Of a DNA stretch of 64,000 nucleotides, positions 42,315 through 51,460 are shown one piece after another. The notes under the pieces were generated by a model. It made no database searches and was not told the origin of the DNA. It saw nothing but the letters and a program-made list of their open reading frames with translations. Both the position numbers and the translations under genes were made by a program. Source of the DNA: Cohnella panacarvi Gsoil 349 (GTDB lineage Bacteria > Bacillota > Bacilli > Paenibacillales > Paenibacillaceae); contig NZ_KI911563.1 in NCBI RefSeq assembly GCF_000515335.1, positions 3,890,338 to 3,954,337 of the forward strand, read 5' to 3'. How positions within the stretch are numbered: the first letter of the stretch is position 1; every line of letters starts with the position of its first letter.

Positions 42315-43265
42315 TTGAGCCGTCTTACGATCAAGGAAATCGCGGAAATAGCTGGCGTTAATAAAGCGACGGTATCCAGAGTGTTGAATGGAAGCGTTAA
42401 CATTTCGGAGAAGACGCGAAACAAAATCATGGAGATCGTCAGGGAGCACAACTACGTACCGAACACGGCCGCGCGCGCATTGGCGTCAAGCCGGACATAC
42501 ACGGTCGGATTTTGCTTCGACTACACGAATCGCCAAGCTTACGCGAATCCGTTCTTCAACGAAGTCCTGAGAGGGATCGAGGAAGAAATTTATGCGAACG
42601 ACTACTTGTTCCTCTTGATGAGCGTGCACGATATCGATAAGAGCGAAACGACGACGTTCCAGAAAATCGTGCGAGAGCATCGGGTTGACGGGGTGCTGAT
42701 CCCCGAAAGCTTGCTGACGGAGGAACATTATCGGTTTCTGATCGATCATGCGATGCCTTTCGTCGTCATAGGCGAATCGCCTAGAGAGGGCGTCCGATGG
42801 GTCGACGTCGATAACGCGCAAGCGGCGGAAGCGCTGACCGAGAGACTGATCGGCCAAGGCTGCAAGGACATCGTTCTATTAGCTTCTCCTGAGCAAGGAC
42901 ATAAAGACATTTACGTCGCGAACCGCATAAGAGGCTATGCGGCGGCGATGACTAGGCACGGGCTTCCTTCGAGGATCGCCGAGCCGGATCGATTAGGGCA
43001 AGAGGATTCGCCGCCTCATGCGCTTATCGCCTCTAGCCAGGAGAAGCTGTACGAGTGGCTGGAAGCCGAGAAGACGGCCGCGCATCAAGCGATTCCGGTC
43101 GCGGCTTTCGACGAGCATCCGTTGTATCGGCATTTGCCGACGCCGGTGGAGTCGATATCGTTGCAGCTCGAGAGAATGGGAACGCAAGCCGCCAAGCTGC
43201 TCCTCCAGGTCATAGACGGCACCGAAGATGCTCCTTCGCACATCAACGTACGGGCGCGAACTTAA
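42315..43265 (+). CDS. LacI-family transcriptional regulator
   Basis: A 316-residue repressor. The N-terminal helix-turn-helix and hinge are LTIKEIAEIAGVNKATVSRV..NTAARALASSR; residues about 60-316 form the periplasmic-binding-protein-like effector domain (VGFCFDY, FDEHPLYRHLPTPVESISLQ). It likely senses a maltodextrin and controls the GH13 and ABC genes. The start is TTG 42315, about six bases after AGGGGGAAG; the frame also allows GTG 42297 or 42309, but the family normally begins with LTIKEIA a few residues in. It is the first gene of the operon. Confidence 0.93.
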   Translation: MSRLTIKEIAEIAGVNKATVSRVLNGSVNISEKTRNKIMEIVREHNYVPNTAARALASSRTYTVGFCFDYTNRQAYANPFFNEVLRGIEEEIYANDYLFLLMSVHDIDKSETTTFQKIVREHRVDGVLIPESLLTEEHYRFLIDHAMPFVVIGESPREGVRWVDVDNAQAAEALTERLIGQGCKDIVLLASPEQGHKDIYVANRIRGYAAAMTRHGLPSRIAEPDRLGQEDSPPHALIASSQEKLYEWLEAEKTAAHQAIPVAAFDEHPLYRHLPTPVESISLQLERMGTQAAKLLLQVIDGTEDAPSHINVRART

Positions 43266-43286
43266 TTCAGAGAAGGAACGATTCGT

Positions 43287-45026
43287 ATGCAAGCATGGAC
43301 TTATGCCGGGTGTCACGATCCGGCGTTGGATTTCACTTTGTTGGAGCTTGATCGCGCGGAAATCCGATTGCGGGTTCCCGATCGGGCGACAAGCGTAGCA
43401 ATCGTCTACTGGAATAAATACCGGCATCAAACGCTCGGCAGACGCGAACAAGCGATGAACGCATGGTCATCGACTTCCAGCGGCAGCTATTACCGTATAA
43501 CGCTTCGAGCGGAAGAATCCCGGATCCGTTATTTGCAGTACGCGTTTCGGTTCGAGCTGGACGGGCATACCTATTGGGTGCTTTCCCACGGCGTCGAGAC
43601 GGAGTTTCGTCCGCAGCACGCATTCCAGTTCTCGTATGCGGGAGATCGGGACGCGGTCCATTCCCCCCGGTGGATTCGCGACAGGATCTGGTATCAGATC
43701 TTTCCGGAGCGTTACCATAACGGAGATAGTCGCAACGATCCGGCGGGCGTAGAAGCCTGGGGATCAGAGCCGACGCGGGATAACTTCATGGGAGGTGATT
43801 TAAGGGGAATCATTAACAAGCTGGACGCGATCGAGGCGCTGGGGGTCAATGCCTTATATCTGAATCCGATCTTCGTATCGAGAAGCAATCATAAATACGA
43901 TACGGAAGATTACATGGCGATCGATCCTGCGTTCGGGACGAAGGAAGATTTGAAGGAGCTCGTAGCCAAGTGCCACGAGAGAGATATCAAGGTCGTGCTG
44001 GACTTGGTCATCAATCATTGCGGGTACTTCCATCCTTTTTTCCAGGACGTCATCGCCAGAGGAGCCCATTCCCCGTACAAAGATTGGTTTTATGTTCACG
44101 AGTACCCGATCGAGCTGAGCGAGGATCGATACGATTCGGTCGGTTACTGGAAATTCATGCCTAAGCTGCGGACATCAACCCCCCAGGTTCGTCAATACGT
44201 CTTTGATCTCGTTGCCTTCTGGCAGGAAGAAACGGGAATAGACGGCTGGCGAATTGATGTCGCAGACGAAGTGGAGCTCAGCTTCTTGCGGGAGCTGAAC
44301 GCCGAAGTCAAGCGGGTGACACCTGACGCTTTTATTATTGCAGAGATTTGGTACGATGCCAAGCCGCTAATGGTCGCCAGAGGTGCCGACAGCTTCATGA
44401 ACTATGAGCTGCGCGCCATTCTGCTAGAACTATTCGCGGACCAGTCGATCCGGGTCGAGGAGTTCCATGAGCGGTTAACGCGTCATTATCACCGTTATTC
44501 GTTAAAGGAATCTTTGCAGCAATTCAACTTGGTCGGCAGTCATGACACGGAGCGCGTGCTGACCCGTTGCAAGCAGGACGAGAATGCGCTGAAGACGATA
44601 ACCGCCGCGCAGTTCATGCTGCCCGGAACGCCGGTTGTCTATTACGGCGACGAGATCGGCATGACCGGCGAGAACGATCCGGGCTGCCGTGGAGCTATGG
44701 ATTGGAGCCAACCGCATGAGAACAACGGGCTATGGCGGCATTACCGGTTATGGACGACGCTCCGAAAGACTGCGCCTAGCCTTACGCACGGCTCGCTCGA
44801 ACTCGCGATCGATGGAGCGAACGCGACCATCAAGATTCAAAGAACAAGCGAAGAAGAATCGCTTTATTTAATCGTCAACATGTCGGACGCGGCACGCGCG
44901 CATGAAGAGACGCTTATCGGATTCGGATTGATGCCGGAACGGCTCGAGTTCGTAACTTCGAGCAATGGGCGCGCCGATCAAACGGAGTATATGCAATACG
45001 CGTTGTATAGGGAAGCACATATATAG
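43287..45026 (+). CDS. GH13 alpha-glycosidase (neopullulanase/cyclomaltodextrinase type)
   Basis: A 579-residue enzyme acting on alpha-1,4 (and some alpha-1,6) glucans such as maltodextrins, cyclodextrins or pullulan fragments, cytoplasmic. Residues 1-120 form a CBM34-like N-terminal domain, usual for the GH13_20 subfamily. Barrel signatures: IWYQIFPERYHNGD, DLVINHCGYFHP, GWRIDVADEV with the nucleophile near Asp324, IAEIWYD with the acid/base near Glu353, and GSHDTERV near Asp420. Its position behind the LacI gene and before a maltose-type importer supports the role. GAAGGA precedes ATG 43287. Confidence 0.92.
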   Translation: MQAWTYAGCHDPALDFTLLELDRAEIRLRVPDRATSVAIVYWNKYRHQTLGRREQAMNAWSSTSSGSYYRITLRAEESRIRYLQYAFRFELDGHTYWVLSHGVETEFRPQHAFQFSYAGDRDAVHSPRWIRDRIWYQIFPERYHNGDSRNDPAGVEAWGSEPTRDNFMGGDLRGIINKLDAIEALGVNALYLNPIFVSRSNHKYDTEDYMAIDPAFGTKEDLKELVAKCHERDIKVVLDLVINHCGYFHPFFQDVIARGAHSPYKDWFYVHEYPIELSEDRYDSVGYWKFMPKLRTSTPQVRQYVFDLVAFWQEETGIDGWRIDVADEVELSFLRELNAEVKRVTPDAFIIAEIWYDAKPLMVARGADSFMNYELRAILLELFADQSIRVEEFHERLTRHYHRYSLKESLQQFNLVGSHDTERVLTRCKQDENALKTITAAQFMLPGTPVVYYGDEIGMTGENDPGCRGAMDWSQPHENNGLWRHYRLWTTLRKTAPSLTHGSLELAIDGANATIKIQRTSEEESLYLIVNMSDAARAHEETLIGFGLMPERLEFVTSSNGRADQTEYMQYALYREAHI

Positions 45027-45080
45027 GGCGAGTTAGTTCGAGCCCGACGTAGAGTCAGTATATCAAGGAGGAATTCGAAC

Positions 45081-46385
45081 ATGCGAAACCGTAAATCGCT
45101 TCGATTAATCGTAACCTTAATGCTTCTGGCTTTGCTGGCCGCGGGATGCGGCAACGGCAATAACAATAACGGGCAAGCGCAAGGGACGGCCGGCGCGTCG
45201 CCGAATGCCGAACAGCCTGCCGAAGACGTAACGCTAACGTTCTGGCATCATTACAGCACGGCTTCCGCGGAAGAAAAGACGCTCAAAGAAGTGCTTATTC
45301 CGAAGTTCGAAGCCGAGCATCCGAACATTCGCGTTAACGCGGTATCGTTCCCGTGGGACCAGTTGCACCAGAAGCTTCAGATCGGCGCGTCCGCCGGAGA
45401 GCTCCCGGACGTCGCGCGACTAGACATCATTTGGGTGCCGGAACTGCAAGCTAACGATATGCTCGTGGCGTTGGACGAGAAATTCGACGATTTCGCAGAA
45501 GTAAGCAAAGAGCTGTTGGCAGGACCGTTGTCCACGGCCGTTATTGGAGCGCATACTTACGCGCTTCCGCTCAATACGAATACGAAAGTGTTGTTCTGGA
45601 ACGAAAAAATGTTCAAAGAAGCCGGATTGAATCAAGCTCCGGCGACGATGGACGAGTTTTTCGCGGCGCTGCCGAAGCTGAAGGACAAATTCCCGCAATC
45701 GTGGGGATTCGGCGAACCGGCGCTTCGCGGGTGGAACGTTCTTCCGTGGCTTTGGAGCAATGGAGGGGACGTATTATCCCCGGACAACACAACGGCGCAA
45801 GGCTATTTGAACGGCGCCGCTTCCGTCGAGATCGCGACGAAGCTGCAACAAGCGTTCTCTCAAGGGTTGATCACCGGCTTTAAGCCGGGAGACACTCCCG
45901 TGACGGAAGGCCATGCCAAAGACGTCTACGGCATGATGGCCGAAGGCCCTTGGGCGTTCGCCCAATTTACCGACCAATTCAAGGAGTTCAAACCGATGGC
46001 GGCTTCGTTCCCGGCGGGCAAAGGCGGCTCCGTTCAAGTGCTCGGAGGCGAGGACATCGGCATTCTGAGCAAAGAGCATCCGGAAGAATCCTGGGAGTTC
46101 GTGAAATTCATGGTGTCCGAGGCAGCGGAAGTAGAGATGGGCAAGGTCGGACAAATTCCGGTCAATCTGAAGGCGATGGAGCACCCGGATATTAAAGCGA
46201 TTTCTTACTTCGCGCCGTTCCTGGAGCAGTTAACGACGTCCAAAGCCCGTCCGCCGGTAAGCGCATGGCCGCAAATCGACGACGTGCTCAACGACGCTTT
46301 CATGCAGATTTTCCTTCAAAAAGCGGACGTCCAAAAAACGTTGGACGGAGCTGCTCAGCAAATCGACGATCTATTGAATGCATAA
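45081..46385 (+). CDS. Maltodextrin-type sugar-binding lipoprotein
   Basis: A 434-residue family-1 solute-binding protein; lipobox LAAGC with Cys23, Asn/Gln/Gly-rich linker to about 50, then the two-lobed binding domain (TFWHHYSTASAEEKTLKEVL). AAGGAGG lies eight bases before ATG. It is followed by two permeases, as MalE-MalF-MalG. No ATPase is included, so a shared MsmX-type ATPase is presumed. GH13 context suggests maltodextrin as the ligand. Confidence 0.92.
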   Translation: MRNRKSLRLIVTLMLLALLAAGCGNGNNNNGQAQGTAGASPNAEQPAEDVTLTFWHHYSTASAEEKTLKEVLIPKFEAEHPNIRVNAVSFPWDQLHQKLQIGASAGELPDVARLDIIWVPELQANDMLVALDEKFDDFAEVSKELLAGPLSTAVIGAHTYALPLNTNTKVLFWNEKMFKEAGLNQAPATMDEFFAALPKLKDKFPQSWGFGEPALRGWNVLPWLWSNGGDVLSPDNTTAQGYLNGAASVEIATKLQQAFSQGLITGFKPGDTPVTEGHAKDVYGMMAEGPWAFAQFTDQFKEFKPMAASFPAGKGGSVQVLGGEDIGILSKEHPEESWEFVKFMVSEAAEVEMGKVGQIPVNLKAMEHPDIKAISYFAPFLEQLTTSKARPPVSAWPQIDDVLNDAFMQIFLQKADVQKTLDGAAQQIDDLLNA

Positions 46386-46396
46386 AGAATGAGAAG

Positions 46397-46430
46397 ACGA
46401 GGACACTACCCCCTGGTGTCCTCGTTCTTT
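46397..46430 (+). terminator. Intra-operon hairpin between binding protein and permease
   Basis: ACGAGGACAC (46397-46406) pairs perfectly with GTGTCCTCGT (46416-46425), followed by TCTTT. Such hairpins between a binding-protein gene and the permease genes stabilise or partially terminate mRNA and raise the amount of binding protein. Confidence 0.75.
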
Positions 46431-46446
46431 AAAGGAGTTTTACCTT

Positions 46447-47322
46447 ATGTACGCGAAAAAACTGCGGCGAGACGCTTACTTGTTTTTTATTCCGGGATTT
46501 TTGTTCGTCTGCTGGTTTATCGTCTACCCGCTCGTTCAAAATTTCCTATATAGCTTTTACGACTTTCGACTGACCCGGTTAAGCGACAAAACGTTCATCG
46601 GGCTCGATAACTATCATGCGATTTTCCACGAAAAGCTGTTATGGATTTCGTTGCGCAACTTGTTATATTACGGCCTGCTTACGGTTCCCGGACAAATGGT
46701 TTTAGGATTTTTGGCCGCGTACGCGCTCTATCGTTCCTTTCCGGGGGTGAAGTTTTTCAGGGCCGTGTATTTCGTGCCCGTCGTCACTTCCTGGGTCGTC
46801 GCTTCGCTCGTATTCAAGTTTATTTTCACGGATCGCGGATTTTTGAATTACCTGCTCACGGATAAGCTTCACTGGACGTCCGCGCCGGTATCCTGGTTGA
46901 GCACTCCGTTTCTAGCGCTGACGGTGCTTGCCTTGCTCGGCATCTGGAAGGGCATAGGCTGGGTCATGGTTCTCTATTTGGCCGCGCTCCAGAACGTACC
47001 GCAGTCGCTGTACGACGCCGCAAAGGTGGATGGCGCGGGAGCTTGGCAACGCTTGGTTCATATTACGATTCCTTCCGTACGCCAGACCTCCAGCTTTATT
47101 CAAGTGATGTTGATCATCGGTTCGTTCAACGTCTTTACTTCCGTCATGCTGATGACCGGAGGCGGGCCTCTCCATGAGACGGAGGTTCTGCTTAGCTGGA
47201 TGTACAATAAAGCTTTCAAACATTACGACCTGGGATATGCGGCGGCGCTGGCCTATCTCTTCGCGCTCCCGATCGCCGTATTGAACTGGCTGCAAATGCG
47301 CAGAGACAAGGAGAGTGATTGA
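46447..47322 (+). CDS. MalF-like sugar ABC permease
   Basis: A 291-residue permease with six helices; first helix at about 13-33. The EAA loop is PQSLYDAAKVDGAGAWQRLV and the sequence LAALQNVP precedes it. AAAGGAG lies 9-10 bases before ATG. The short N-terminal form without a large periplasmic loop is standard in Gram-positives. It overlaps the following MalG-like gene's upstream region. Confidence 0.92.
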   Translation: MYAKKLRRDAYLFFIPGFLFVCWFIVYPLVQNFLYSFYDFRLTRLSDKTFIGLDNYHAIFHEKLLWISLRNLLYYGLLTVPGQMVLGFLAAYALYRSFPGVKFFRAVYFVPVVTSWVVASLVFKFIFTDRGFLNYLLTDKLHWTSAPVSWLSTPFLALTVLALLGIWKGIGWVMVLYLAALQNVPQSLYDAAKVDGAGAWQRLVHITIPSVRQTSSFIQVMLIIGSFNVFTSVMLMTGGGPLHETEVLLSWMYNKAFKHYDLGYAAALAYLFALPIAVLNWLQMRRDKESD

Positions 47323-47324
47323 TC

Positions 47325-48152
47325 ATGAGCGCTCGTCTTTCTCGCGTTAGCATCGGAATCGCTCTATTCATCGGCGCGGCGATTTCGCTTTATCCTTTGT
47401 TCTTCATGCTGTCGACATCGCTTCAGCCCAACGCCGTCATTCTAGAATATCCGCCGCGTCTGTGGCCGTCCGAGCCAACCTGGGATCATTATTGGGAGGC
47501 CTGGAACAGCCAACAGTTCGGCAGAAGCTTGCTCAACAGCGCCTTTGTAACCGTTGCGGCGTTCTTCGCGCTATTCGCTCTATCGTCCATGCTGGCGTTC
47601 GCTTACTCGCGATTCGAATTCCGGGGAAAAAGAATCAGTTGGCTCGTATTGATGGCCTGTTTGACGATCCCGGTCATGACGCTCATCATTCCTCAATTCG
47701 TTATGATTCGGGATATGGGTTTATACGATTCGTATTGGGCGCTCGTTCTGGTCTATACGGCAAGCGGGATTCCTTTTACGACGTTCTTGCTAAAAGGATT
47801 TTTCGATTCCATCTCGAGGGAGATCGACGAGTCCGTATTTATGGATGGCGGAAGCTCGCGGCTATTGTTCCTCCGGATCGTCATGCCTCTTTCCAAACCG
47901 GCTTTCGTTCCGGCGATCATTTTTAACGCGCTGTATATTTGGGAGGAGTTTCCTTGGGCATTGACGATCATCAACGATCCCGCCAAACGAACGCTCCCCG
48001 TCGCCTTGGCGAATTTCCAAGGCCAATATACGACGCAATGGGGCGTCGTATTCGCGGGCTCTCTGCTCGCGCTACTTCCGATTCTCGTCTTGTTCCTGTT
48101 CTTGCAGCGCTATTTGATTCGGGGAATGACGGCCGGGGCCGTGAAGGGATAA
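47325..48152 (+). CDS. MalG-like sugar ABC permease
   Basis: A 275-residue partner permease. EAA loop: REIDESVFMDGGSSRLLFLR (the Ala-Ala are replaced, common in this family). The C-terminus RYLIRGMTAGAVKG is typical of the MalG/YtcP group. AAGGAGAG lies nine bases before ATG 47325; an in-frame TTG at 47319 is less likely. It ends the maltodextrin operon; no clear plus-strand terminator follows. Confidence 0.92.
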   Translation: MSARLSRVSIGIALFIGAAISLYPLFFMLSTSLQPNAVILEYPPRLWPSEPTWDHYWEAWNSQQFGRSLLNSAFVTVAAFFALFALSSMLAFAYSRFEFRGKRISWLVLMACLTIPVMTLIIPQFVMIRDMGLYDSYWALVLVYTASGIPFTTFLLKGFFDSISREIDESVFMDGGSSRLLFLRIVMPLSKPAFVPAIIFNALYIWEEFPWALTIINDPAKRTLPVALANFQGQYTTQWGVVFAGSLLALLPILVLFLFLQRYLIRGMTAGAVKG

Positions 48153-48440
48153 ACGATTAGGAAGGCTCAACGGACCCCCTTAGCAACGGGGATACCGAGA
48201 TAAGGGCTAATGCTGTATAGAGACAATTCGGCATTTATTTATCACCATTCGCCTTCCAACTGCATAAATAACAACGAATCGATAGTTAATCGAGAGCGAA
48301 CTCGTTCTTCGGTCGGTTTCCACTCCGAATAACTGCGCATTGTTTTTATTTTTGCGTGTGAAGGGATTCTTAGAGAAAATAAGTGCAAATTGTTGTTATT
48401 CAGCATTAGAGGAATTTCGAGAAATCGCGAAATTATCCGT
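48153..48440. other. Intergenic region with ACTGCATAAATAACAAC-like motifs
   Basis: No gene is seen. Three related motifs occur: AACTGCATAAATAACAAC (about 48259-48276), AACTGCGCATTGTTTTTATT (about 48332-48351), and the inverted AGTGCAAATTGTTGTTATT (about 48383-48401). They resemble those at 5911-6130 and 41930-42180. Confidence 0.4.
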
Positions 48441-48485
48441 TAATAACAAAAACGGTTGATCAGAGTCCCGCTCTGTTCAACCGTT
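48440..48485 (-). terminator. Terminator of dehydrogenase-PilZ gene
   Basis: On the minus strand AACGGTTGA, CAGAG, loop, CTCTG, TCAACCGTT, then TTTTGTTATT. Stem positions 48477-48485 with 48451-48459. Confidence 0.8.
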
Positions 48486-48491
48486 GTGCTG

Positions 48492-49763
48492 TTACCCCTC
48501 ATGACTGTCGATATACTGCTTCAATTGCAACCGTTGATACAGCGGCAATCCCGCGAGCAGGCAGCCGTACTGGAACTGGCCGTTCTTGCGCTCGATGCGG
48601 ATCACCTTGGCGGTCATCGGCGGGAGCTCCGACTTCTTCAGGAAATGGATGACGACGAACATATCCTGTTCAAGCGGGAACTTCGAGGCGATCTGCACGC
48701 CGTCTTCCGAGACGTCGAGAAGCGAGCCTTCCACGGACTGGCCGCTGAACGAGCCGGCTTCCTGCCATTGATAGATCGACATCATGACGGGAATATCGAG
48801 AGGGACCCGCGTTTGTTTCCGCCGTTCCGCGCTTGACTCGTCCCCGACGGCAGCTTTCGTCGCCGCGGCGACGGGAGTCTCCCCGATTCGCTTGCCGATC
48901 CAGCTTTCATAGACTTGGGCCAGCGCGGACAAGTCTTTCTCGCCTAAGCCCGCGGCATGCCCGATTTGGAATAAGCTCTTGGCCGCTTCGAGCATAGGCG
49001 TCGATACGCCGATACCGTCCGTCAGCACGGAGGACAGGCGCAAATCCTTCAGCATGAGAGCGAGCGAGAACTGGACGCCGTAGTCGCGGTCGATGATTTT
49101 GCGGCCTTTCAGATCCGCCTGCTTGCTTGCCGCGCCGCCGGATTGTACGATGCGCAGGAACGCGGACGCGTCGATGCCGCTCTTGGCCGCGATCGCCATG
49201 CCTTCGATCAGGCCCGCGGCGTTAATGCCGACGATCGTGTTATGCGCGAGTTTCGCCGTAGATCCGTTGCCGCTGGCTCCCATATAGATCACTTCGCGTC
49301 CCATCGTCAGCAAGAGCTCGCGATGCGCCTCGACAACCTGCTCGTCCCCGCCCGCCATGAACAAGAGAGTGCCGTCAATGGCAGCCGGCTTGCTGCCGGT
49401 AACGGGCGCGTCGATGAAATCGCCGAAACGTTCGCCGACGCTGGCGGCCAGCCTGCGAGACAGCTCGGGCGAAATCGTGCTGCTATCGATCACGACGGTT
49501 CCGGGTTTCAAAGCGGCGATCATGCCGTCCGCGCCGTAATAGATCTCCTCGATAGCGGCGTCGTTGCTGACCATCGTAATCACGACGTCTACCGACCGGG
49601 CCGCAGCCGCAGGCGTCGAAACCGAATCGGCGCCCAGCTTGACGAGCTGCTCGTCTTTCCCGGCGCTGCGATTGTATACCGTGACCGAATATCCTTTGCG
49701 CAATAAATTCGCGGCCATGGGTTCGCCCATGACTCCCAATCCGATGAATCCGATGGACTTCAT
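48492..49763 (-). CDS. Beta-hydroxyacid dehydrogenase fused to C-terminal PilZ domain
   Basis: A 423-residue fusion. Residues 1-290 are a complete 3-hydroxyisobutyrate dehydrogenase-like enzyme: GFIGLGVMGEPMAANLL (NAD(P) binding), DAPVTGSKPAA substrate loop, and GNGSTAKLAHN with the catalytic Lys171. Residues 313-423 form a PilZ domain with the two c-di-GMP-binding signatures: RxxxR at 315-319 (RKQTR) and DxSxxG at 350-355 (DVSEDG), followed by the beta-barrel. A linker (291-312) joins them. ATG 49763 is eight bases after AAGGAG. The gene is monocistronic. A role in c-di-GMP-controlled metabolism is inferred. I know of no characterised protein with this architecture. Confidence 0.93.
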   Translation of the reverse strand: MKSIGFIGLGVMGEPMAANLLRKGYSVTVYNRSAGKDEQLVKLGADSVSTPAAAARSVDVVITMVSNDAAIEEIYYGADGMIAALKPGTVVIDSSTISPELSRRLAASVGERFGDFIDAPVTGSKPAAIDGTLLFMAGGDEQVVEAHRELLLTMGREVIYMGASGNGSTAKLAHNTIVGINAAGLIEGMAIAAKSGIDASAFLRIVQSGGAASKQADLKGRKIIDRDYGVQFSLALMLKDLRLSSVLTDGIGVSTPMLEAAKSLFQIGHAAGLGEKDLSALAQVYESWIGKRIGETPVAAATKAAVGDESSAERRKQTRVPLDIPVMMSIYQWQEAGSFSGQSVEGSLLDVSEDGVQIASKFPLEQDMFVVIHFLKKSELPPMTAKVIRIERKNGQFQYGCLLAGLPLYQRLQLKQYIDSHEG

Positions 49764-49985
49764 TCGATCGTCTCCTTGTGCGTCATCATTCGTTTTGACC
49801 TCATTATAGCTCAATTCATACAGGAATACCTATCGAGACGGAGCGGGCAATAGAAAACGTTTATGACATACAATATATTTATTTATGACGTAACGATTGC
49901 GGATTCACTTGTGCGAACATCCTTTTTTAAGTATTCTATATCTAATGTTCTAGACCGCTCAGGTCGCGAAAGGGAGAAGAATACC

Positions 49986-51335
49986 GTGAGCAAAAGCGTA
50001 AAGTTCGACTATTCCAAGGCACTTCAGTTTGTTGCCCAGCATGAGATCGACAACCTGGCACCCGCGGTGAAGCTGGCGCATGAGCAGTTACATAACGGTA
50101 CGGGCGCGGGCTCGGACTACCTGGGCTGGATTAACCTTCCGTCCAACTACGATAAAGAAGAGTTTGCCCGGATCCAGAAATCCGCGAGCCAAATCCAATC
50201 CGATTCGGACGCGCTCGTCGTCATCGGCATCGGAGGTTCCTATCTCGGCGCTCGCGCGGCGATCGAGATGCTTCAGCACTCGTTCTACAACACGCTGTCC
50301 AAGGAACAACGCAAAACCCCGCAAATTTTCTATGCCGGCAACAACATCAGCTCTACCTACGTGACCCATTTGCTGCAGGCGCTTGAGGGCAAAGACTGGT
50401 CGATCAACGTCATCTCCAAGTCCGGCACGACGACCGAGCCCGCGATCGCTTTCCGTATTTTCCGCGAAGCGCTCGAGAAGAAGTACGGCAAAGAAGAAGC
50501 CCGCAAACGCATTTACGCGACGACGGATAAAGCGCGCGGCGCGCTTAAAGTGCTGGCAACGGAAGAAGGCTACGAATCGTTCGTCATTCCGGACGACGTA
50601 GGCGGACGTTACTCCGTGCTGACGGCGGTAGGCTTGCTGCCGATCGCGGCAGCCGGCATCGACATCGAAGCGATGATGAAAGGCGCGCAAGACGCGGCGA
50701 AGGAGCTTAACAACCCGAACTTGAGCGAGAACGGCGCCTACCAATACGCGGCCGTGCGCAACGCGCTGTACCGCAAAGGCAAGACGGTCGAAATTCTCGT
50801 CAACTACGAGCCGGGTCTTCACTTCGTGTCCGAGTGGTGGAAACAGCTGTACGGCGAAAGCGAAGGCAAAGATTTCAAAGGCATCTACCCGGCATCCGTC
50901 GACTTCTCCACGGACCTTCACTCGATGGGACAGTTCATCCAAGAGGGCAACCGGATTATATTCGAGACGGTACTGCAAGTCGGCGAAGTCGCGGACCACA
51001 TCACGATCGAGCGCAACGAGGACGACCTGGACGGCCTGAACTTCCTGGCCGGCAAGACGCTCGACTTCGTTAACAAGAAGGCGTTCGAAGGCACGCTGCT
51101 CGCGCATACCGACGGCCAAGTGCCTAACCTGATCGTGAACCTTCCGGACATGACTCCGTACACGTTCGGTTACATGGTGTACTTCTTCGAGATCGCGTGC
51201 GGCGTGAGCGGCTATCTGCTCGGCGTCAACCCGTTCAACCAAGAAGGCGTCGAAGCGTACAAGAAGAACATGTTCGCGCTGCTCGGCAAGCCGGGCTTCG
51301 AGGAACAGAAGAAAGCGCTCGAAGCGCGCCTGTAA
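49986..51335 (+). CDS. pgi: Glucose-6-phosphate isomerase
   Basis: A 449-residue cytoplasmic glycolytic enzyme interconverting glucose 6-phosphate and fructose 6-phosphate. The motifs [36 protein letters not shown] and [20 protein letters not shown] are diagnostic of the Bacillus-type enzyme. The start is GTG 49986 with GGGAG nine bases upstream, giving the standard length; an upstream open frame to 49863 lacks support. Codon use indicates high expression. It is followed by a terminator. Confidence 0.96.
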   Translation: MSKSVKFDYSKALQFVAQHEIDNLAPAVKLAHEQLHNGTGAGSDYLGWINLPSNYDKEEFARIQKSASQIQSDSDALVVIGIGGSYLGARAAIEMLQHSFYNTLSKEQRKTPQIFYAGNNISSTYVTHLLQALEGKDWSINVISKSGTTTEPAIAFRIFREALEKKYGKEEARKRIYATTDKARGALKVLATEEGYESFVIPDDVGGRYSVLTAVGLLPIAAAGIDIEAMMKGAQDAAKELNNPNLSENGAYQYAAVRNALYRKGKTVEILVNYEPGLHFVSEWWKQLYGESEGKDFKGIYPASVDFSTDLHSMGQFIQEGNRIIFETVLQVGEVADHITIERNEDDLDGLNFLAGKTLDFVNKKAFEGTLLAHTDGQVPNLIVNLPDMTPYTFGYMVYFFEIACGVSGYLLGVNPFNQEGVEAYKKNMFALLGKPGFEEQKKALEARL

Positions 51336-51355
51336 GCCACATATGCCATTGTCTT

Positions 51356-51396
51356 AAAGCCTTAGTTTGGCCATGCCGCCGAGCTAAGGCTTTTCT
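51356..51396 (+). terminator. Terminator of pgi
   Basis: AAAGCCTTAG (51356-51365) with CTAAGGCTTT (51384-51393), T-rich tail. Confidence 0.85.
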
Positions 51397-51460
51397 TATT
51401 CTTCCATCGCTAATCGTCTAGGGGTACAATAGGGTGAATAACGACTCAGAGGTGTTGCAA

